Notes under the pieces: generated by a model
What the model was told of the DNA's origin: nothing
Seen by the model: only the letters and a program-made list of their open reading frames with translations
Database searches by the model: none
Assembly: GCA_029554925.1 (NCBI GenBank)
Contig: JAKPUV010000423.1
Location: 1-5,879, forward strand
Direction: 5' to 3'
DNA: 5,879 nucleotides
Source: Candidatus Hydrogenedentota bacterium
GTDB taxonomy: Bacteria; Hydrogenedentota; Hydrogenedentia; Hydrogenedentales; CAITNO01
Made by a program: the position numbers and the translations under genes
Shown: piece after piece, positions 4,222 to 5,879 of the stretch
How the letters are laid out: the number at the start of each line of letters is the position of its first letter
Numbering within the stretch: the stretch's first letter is position 1

Positions 4222-4941
4222 ATGTACTGGAAGATTGTGTCCGTTGAACCCGTCCCCGGCGCGGACCCCGTGCCGGAGAACGCGCCCCGCTTCGTGCTCC
4301 ACCGTCACACCGACGCCCGCGGCCCGCACCTCGACCTCCGCGTCGAGGACGGACACGGCCGCCTGCGCGGATGGCGCATCGCGGCGGACGATCTCGCCCC
4401 CGGCGCCGACGCCGAGGCGAAGCGCCCCCATCCCGCCGCGTGGCTCGACGAGGACGGCGCCGCCCTGCGCCTCGACAACGGGCGCTGCGTTGCCGAGTCC
4501 GTGGCGGAGGACCGGGTCACCGTGCTGCTGTGCGGCCGCGCCGAAACGCGCCGCGTGGCGCTGCGCGCGGAGACCCCGCTGCCCGCGGGCTGTGCCCGCG
4601 CCCTCGCCGAGGCCGCGCGGGAGCACCGCCTCGCCCCGGAGACGCTGGCCGGACTCGTGCGCGACGGCGTGGAGGCCCGCGACCGCGCCGTGGCGCGCCT
4701 GTGCGCCCTGGGCCGCGAGCTGGACGGCCCGTCGTTCGACGCCCGCGCCTGGCGCGCCCTGCTGGCCCCGCTGGGGCTGCCGGAGATCCGGGCGCATCTC
4801 GCGGGATTCGAGGCCCGGCTGGACCGCCTCCACCCGCCGGAGCCCGTGTCCCGGCCAGAACCCCTGGCGCGGGACGCGGAACACCCCGCCGAAACCCGCG
4901 CCCGCAGCGCCTTCCAGCTCCTCCAGCACCCCCGCCCCTGA
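4222..4941 (+). CDS. LigD 3'-phosphoesterase-like protein within the head cassette
   Basis: The 239-residue product begins with RFVLHRHTDARGPHLDLRVE (23-42), followed by GRLRGWRI (46-53) and KRPHPAAWLDEDG (67-79). This parallels the LigD N-terminal 3'-phosphoesterase (PE) domain pattern 'FVVQKH..RRLHYDLRLE...LKSWAVP...EDHPLEY..FEG', which trims 3'-phosphates and ribonucleotides during non-homologous end joining. Candidate active-site equivalents are His29, His36, Asp38, Arg40 and His70, with Trp74 four residues after His70 where the bacterial enzyme has a Tyr. The later GEYG/VWDRG block of canonical PE domains is weak or absent, so activity is uncertain. Residues 120-239 are a separate helical, charged region with a Pro/Arg-rich tail, perhaps structural or scaffold-like given its place between protease and capsid genes. 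GGAG (4209-4212) lies 9 bases before ATG 4222. It could be a virion-associated repair enzyme or a repurposed fold. Confidence 0.55.
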   Translation: MYWKIVSVEPVPGADPVPENAPRFVLHRHTDARGPHLDLRVEDGHGRLRGWRIAADDLAPGADAEAKRPHPAAWLDEDGAALRLDNGRCVAESVAEDRVTVLLCGRAETRRVALRAETPLPAGCARALAEAAREHRLAPETLAGLVRDGVEARDRAVARLCALGRELDGPSFDARAWRALLAPLGLPEIRAHLAGFEARLDRLHPPEPVSRPEPLARDAEHPAETRARSAFQLLQHPRP

Positions 4942-4951
4942 CCCGCCGTTC

Positions 4952-4987
4952 GTCCATCCCGTCCATACAGTCCATCCCGTCCATCAA
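4952..4987 (+). repeat. Tandem repeat of a 9-base GTCCATNNN unit
   Basis: Four consecutive 9-base units occur: GTCCATCCC, GTCCATACA, GTCCATCCC, GTCCATCAA. They also read as two 18-base units differing in their last three bases. The array fills most of the 64-base gap between two phage genes and ends just before the ribosome binding site AGGAG (4992-4996). It is not translated in either neighbouring gene. Such minisatellites are prone to slippage and can alter spacing; as RNA it is unstructured. Confidence 0.7.
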
Positions 4988-5005
4988 CCCCAGGAGACTC
5001 CCATC

Positions 5006-5386
5006 ATGTCCTTCGGAAACCTCGGCGGCCAGGTGACCCAGCTGGTCCTCACCTGCCGCACCCCCGAATCCGGCGCTGTGGCCATCGCCCGCGGCGACGC
5101 TCTTGCCCTCGCGGGCAGCTACCGCGTGACCAACGAAGCCGATGCGGGCGACCCCGTCTTCGGCGTGGCCCTCGGCGACGCCTCGTCCAACAACGCCGTC
5201 CTCCCCGTGCTTGTGCGCGGGGTGGCGCTCTTCGCCTACACCGGCGACGCGCCCGCCCCCGGCGGCGGCGCGGGCGTCGTCTTCTCCGCCCTGCCCGGCG
5301 TGGTCGCCGCCCCCGTGTCGGGGAGCGGCGCCGGGCAGGTCGTGTCCGTCAACACCACCGCGCACACCGTCGAGGTGCTGCTGTGA
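5006..5386 (+). CDS. Probable head decoration (capsid cement) protein
   Basis: The 126-residue product is small, Gly/Ala/Val-rich and predicted all-beta, with no Cys apart from residue 17. Its pattern, 'ARGDALALAGSYRVTNEADAG' (residues about 28-48), FGVALGDAS (52-60), VLPVLVRGVALF (65-76) and a closing strand TVEVLL, resembles DUF2190-type phage decoration proteins (sometimes mislabelled RecA/RadA-like recombinase). These bind the outside of the capsid shell and stabilise it. The assignment rests on composition, size and position directly before the capsid gene. Start ATG 5006 is chosen because AGGAG (4992-4996) lies 9 bases upstream. The frame stays open far upstream (to 3146), but that stretch runs over three other genes in another frame and is not coding. 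The stop TGA is 14 bases before the capsid start. Confidence 0.6.
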   Translation: MSFGNLGGQVTQLVLTCRTPESGAVAIARGDALALAGSYRVTNEADAGDPVFGVALGDASSNNAVLPVLVRGVALFAYTGDAPAPGGGAGVVFSALPGVVAAPVSGSGAGQVVSVNTTAHTVEVLL

Positions 5387-5400
5387 AAGGAACCCACCCC

Positions 5401-5879
5401 ATGAACGACCGCGACACCCTGCTCCGCGAGCAGGTCCGCTTTCTCGGGCAGGAGCCCGACCGCCTCGCCTCCGTGCGCGGGCGCGAGCTGTACGACACCC
5501 TCGAGTCCCTCGGCCTGACGCACAGCCAGTTCTTCCAGGCCGCGGGCACGACCGCCGCTGACTACTGCGCCCGCGAGTTCGGCGTGGACCTCGGCCGCGT
5601 CACCGTGGAGCGCTTCTTCCAGTCGGACCCGGACGCCCGGTGGCTCTTCCCCGACATCGTCCGCGCCGCCGTGATGGAGGGGCTCCAACGCAAGCCCGTG
5701 CACCCCGCGCTCACCGCCCGCGACGAGCGGGTCGCCGGCGCCCTCTACGACATGCCCCATGTCGTGGAGAACGAGGAGGCCGAGGAGCTGCGCGCCGTCG
5801 CCGAGGGCGCCCGCATCCCCGAGTCGGAGATCACCTACGGCGACCGCGCCATCCGCCTGCAGAAGCGCGGGCGCGGCGT
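5401..5879 (+). CDS. Phage major capsid protein, N-terminal part
   Basis: An open frame from ATG 5401 runs off the window end; 159 complete codons are visible. AAGGAA (5387-5392) lies 8 bases upstream. Seen: a helical N-terminal region (residues 1-60) with ELYDTLESLG, then RWLFPDIVRAAVMEGLQ (80-96), LYDMPHVVENEEAEELRAV (115-133), and AEGARIPESEITYGDRAI (134-151) followed by RLQKRGRG. The sequence 'lFPdivr..v..G' followed by 'vaEGa.iPe.eit.g...irl.K.GRg' is typical of tailed-phage major capsid proteins, where the latter leads into the E-loop and spine helix of an HK97-like fold. It is the expected last member of portal-protease-decoration-capsid. The first about 40 residues could be a delta-like scaffold removed by the protease, but no cleavage site can be named. 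Confidence 0.7.
   Translation, partial: MNDRDTLLREQVRFLGQEPDRLASVRGRELYDTLESLGLTHSQFFQAAGTTAADYCAREFGVDLGRVTVERFFQSDPDARWLFPDIVRAAVMEGLQRKPVHPALTARDERVAGALYDMPHVVENEEAEELRAVAEGARIPESEITYGDRAIRLQKRGRG

Noticed and set aside
3118..4929. A 603-codon open frame on the - strand opposite the protease to PE-like genes
   Set aside because: Composition artefact of GC-rich third positions; it spans three + strand genes with individual RBSs and begins near the inverted repeat.
3146..5005. The + strand frame open continuously upstream of the decoration gene
   Set aside because: The stretch 3146-5005 translates to Pro/Ala/Arg/Ser-rich low complexity across three well-supported genes; only the part from ATG 5006 has an RBS and protein-like composition.
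1..5879. CRISPR array, tRNA, rRNA or complete insertion sequence
   Set aside because: No regularly spaced direct repeats of CRISPR size, no cloverleaf, no rRNA-like segment and no transposase-coding frame were seen on either strand.

Overview
This is a very GC-rich bacterial window with two parts, all genes on the + strand. The left part (about 1-1622) is a chromosomal-type leucine biosynthesis gene, leuA, preceded by what reads as a complete transcription-attenuation leader. The right part (1742-5879) is a phage head-morphogenesis cassette that runs off the window end. The genus cannot be named from the sequence. The base composition, dispersed palindromic elements of the 'GGCACGGGCTTCCAGCCCGTG' kind, and short GTCCAT-type tandem repeats would fit Planctomycetota, Hydrogenedentota or related PVC-neighbour lineages, but that is an impression and was not tested.

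Left part. A sigma70-like promoter (136-165) lies only 9 bases from the start of a 28-codon leader peptide (175-261). The peptide carries an alternating Leu-Arg run (ILRLRLRL, four Leu codons within 21 bases). It is followed by a textbook intrinsic terminator (287-321: 10-bp GC stem, 5-base loop, T4CT5). Part of the Leu/Arg region and the left arm of the terminator can form competing helices, as expected for ribosome-stalling attenuation. leuA (486-1622) encodes a 2-isopropylmalate synthase with all catalytic and metal-binding motifs. It stops where the C-terminal leucine-feedback domain would begin, so leucine control may rest on the leader rather than on allostery. Between terminator and leuA is a second, overlapping open frame with a near-perfect Shine-Dalgarno and many Leu codons near its start.

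Right part. In order: portal protein (1742-3028), a 28-bp inverted repeat of REP/BIME type (3064-3146), HK97-type prohead protease with a Cys/His cluster (3253-3990), a 64-residue coiled-coil plus single-membrane-segment protein (4009-4203), a protein whose N-terminal half resembles the 3'-phosphoesterase domain of LigD (4222-4941), a 9-mer tandem repeat (4952-4987), a head-decoration-like protein (5006-5386), and the start of the major capsid protein (5401-5879, partial). Gaps are short, each gene has its own ribosome binding site, and the order portal-protease-capsid is that of tailed phages. No terminase is present between leuA and the portal gene, so this may be a decayed or domesticated prophage, a gene-transfer-agent-like cluster, or a prophage with an unusual gene order.

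Most worth following up: the leu attenuator, the phosphoesterase-like protein inside the head cassette, and the abrupt leuA/portal junction.
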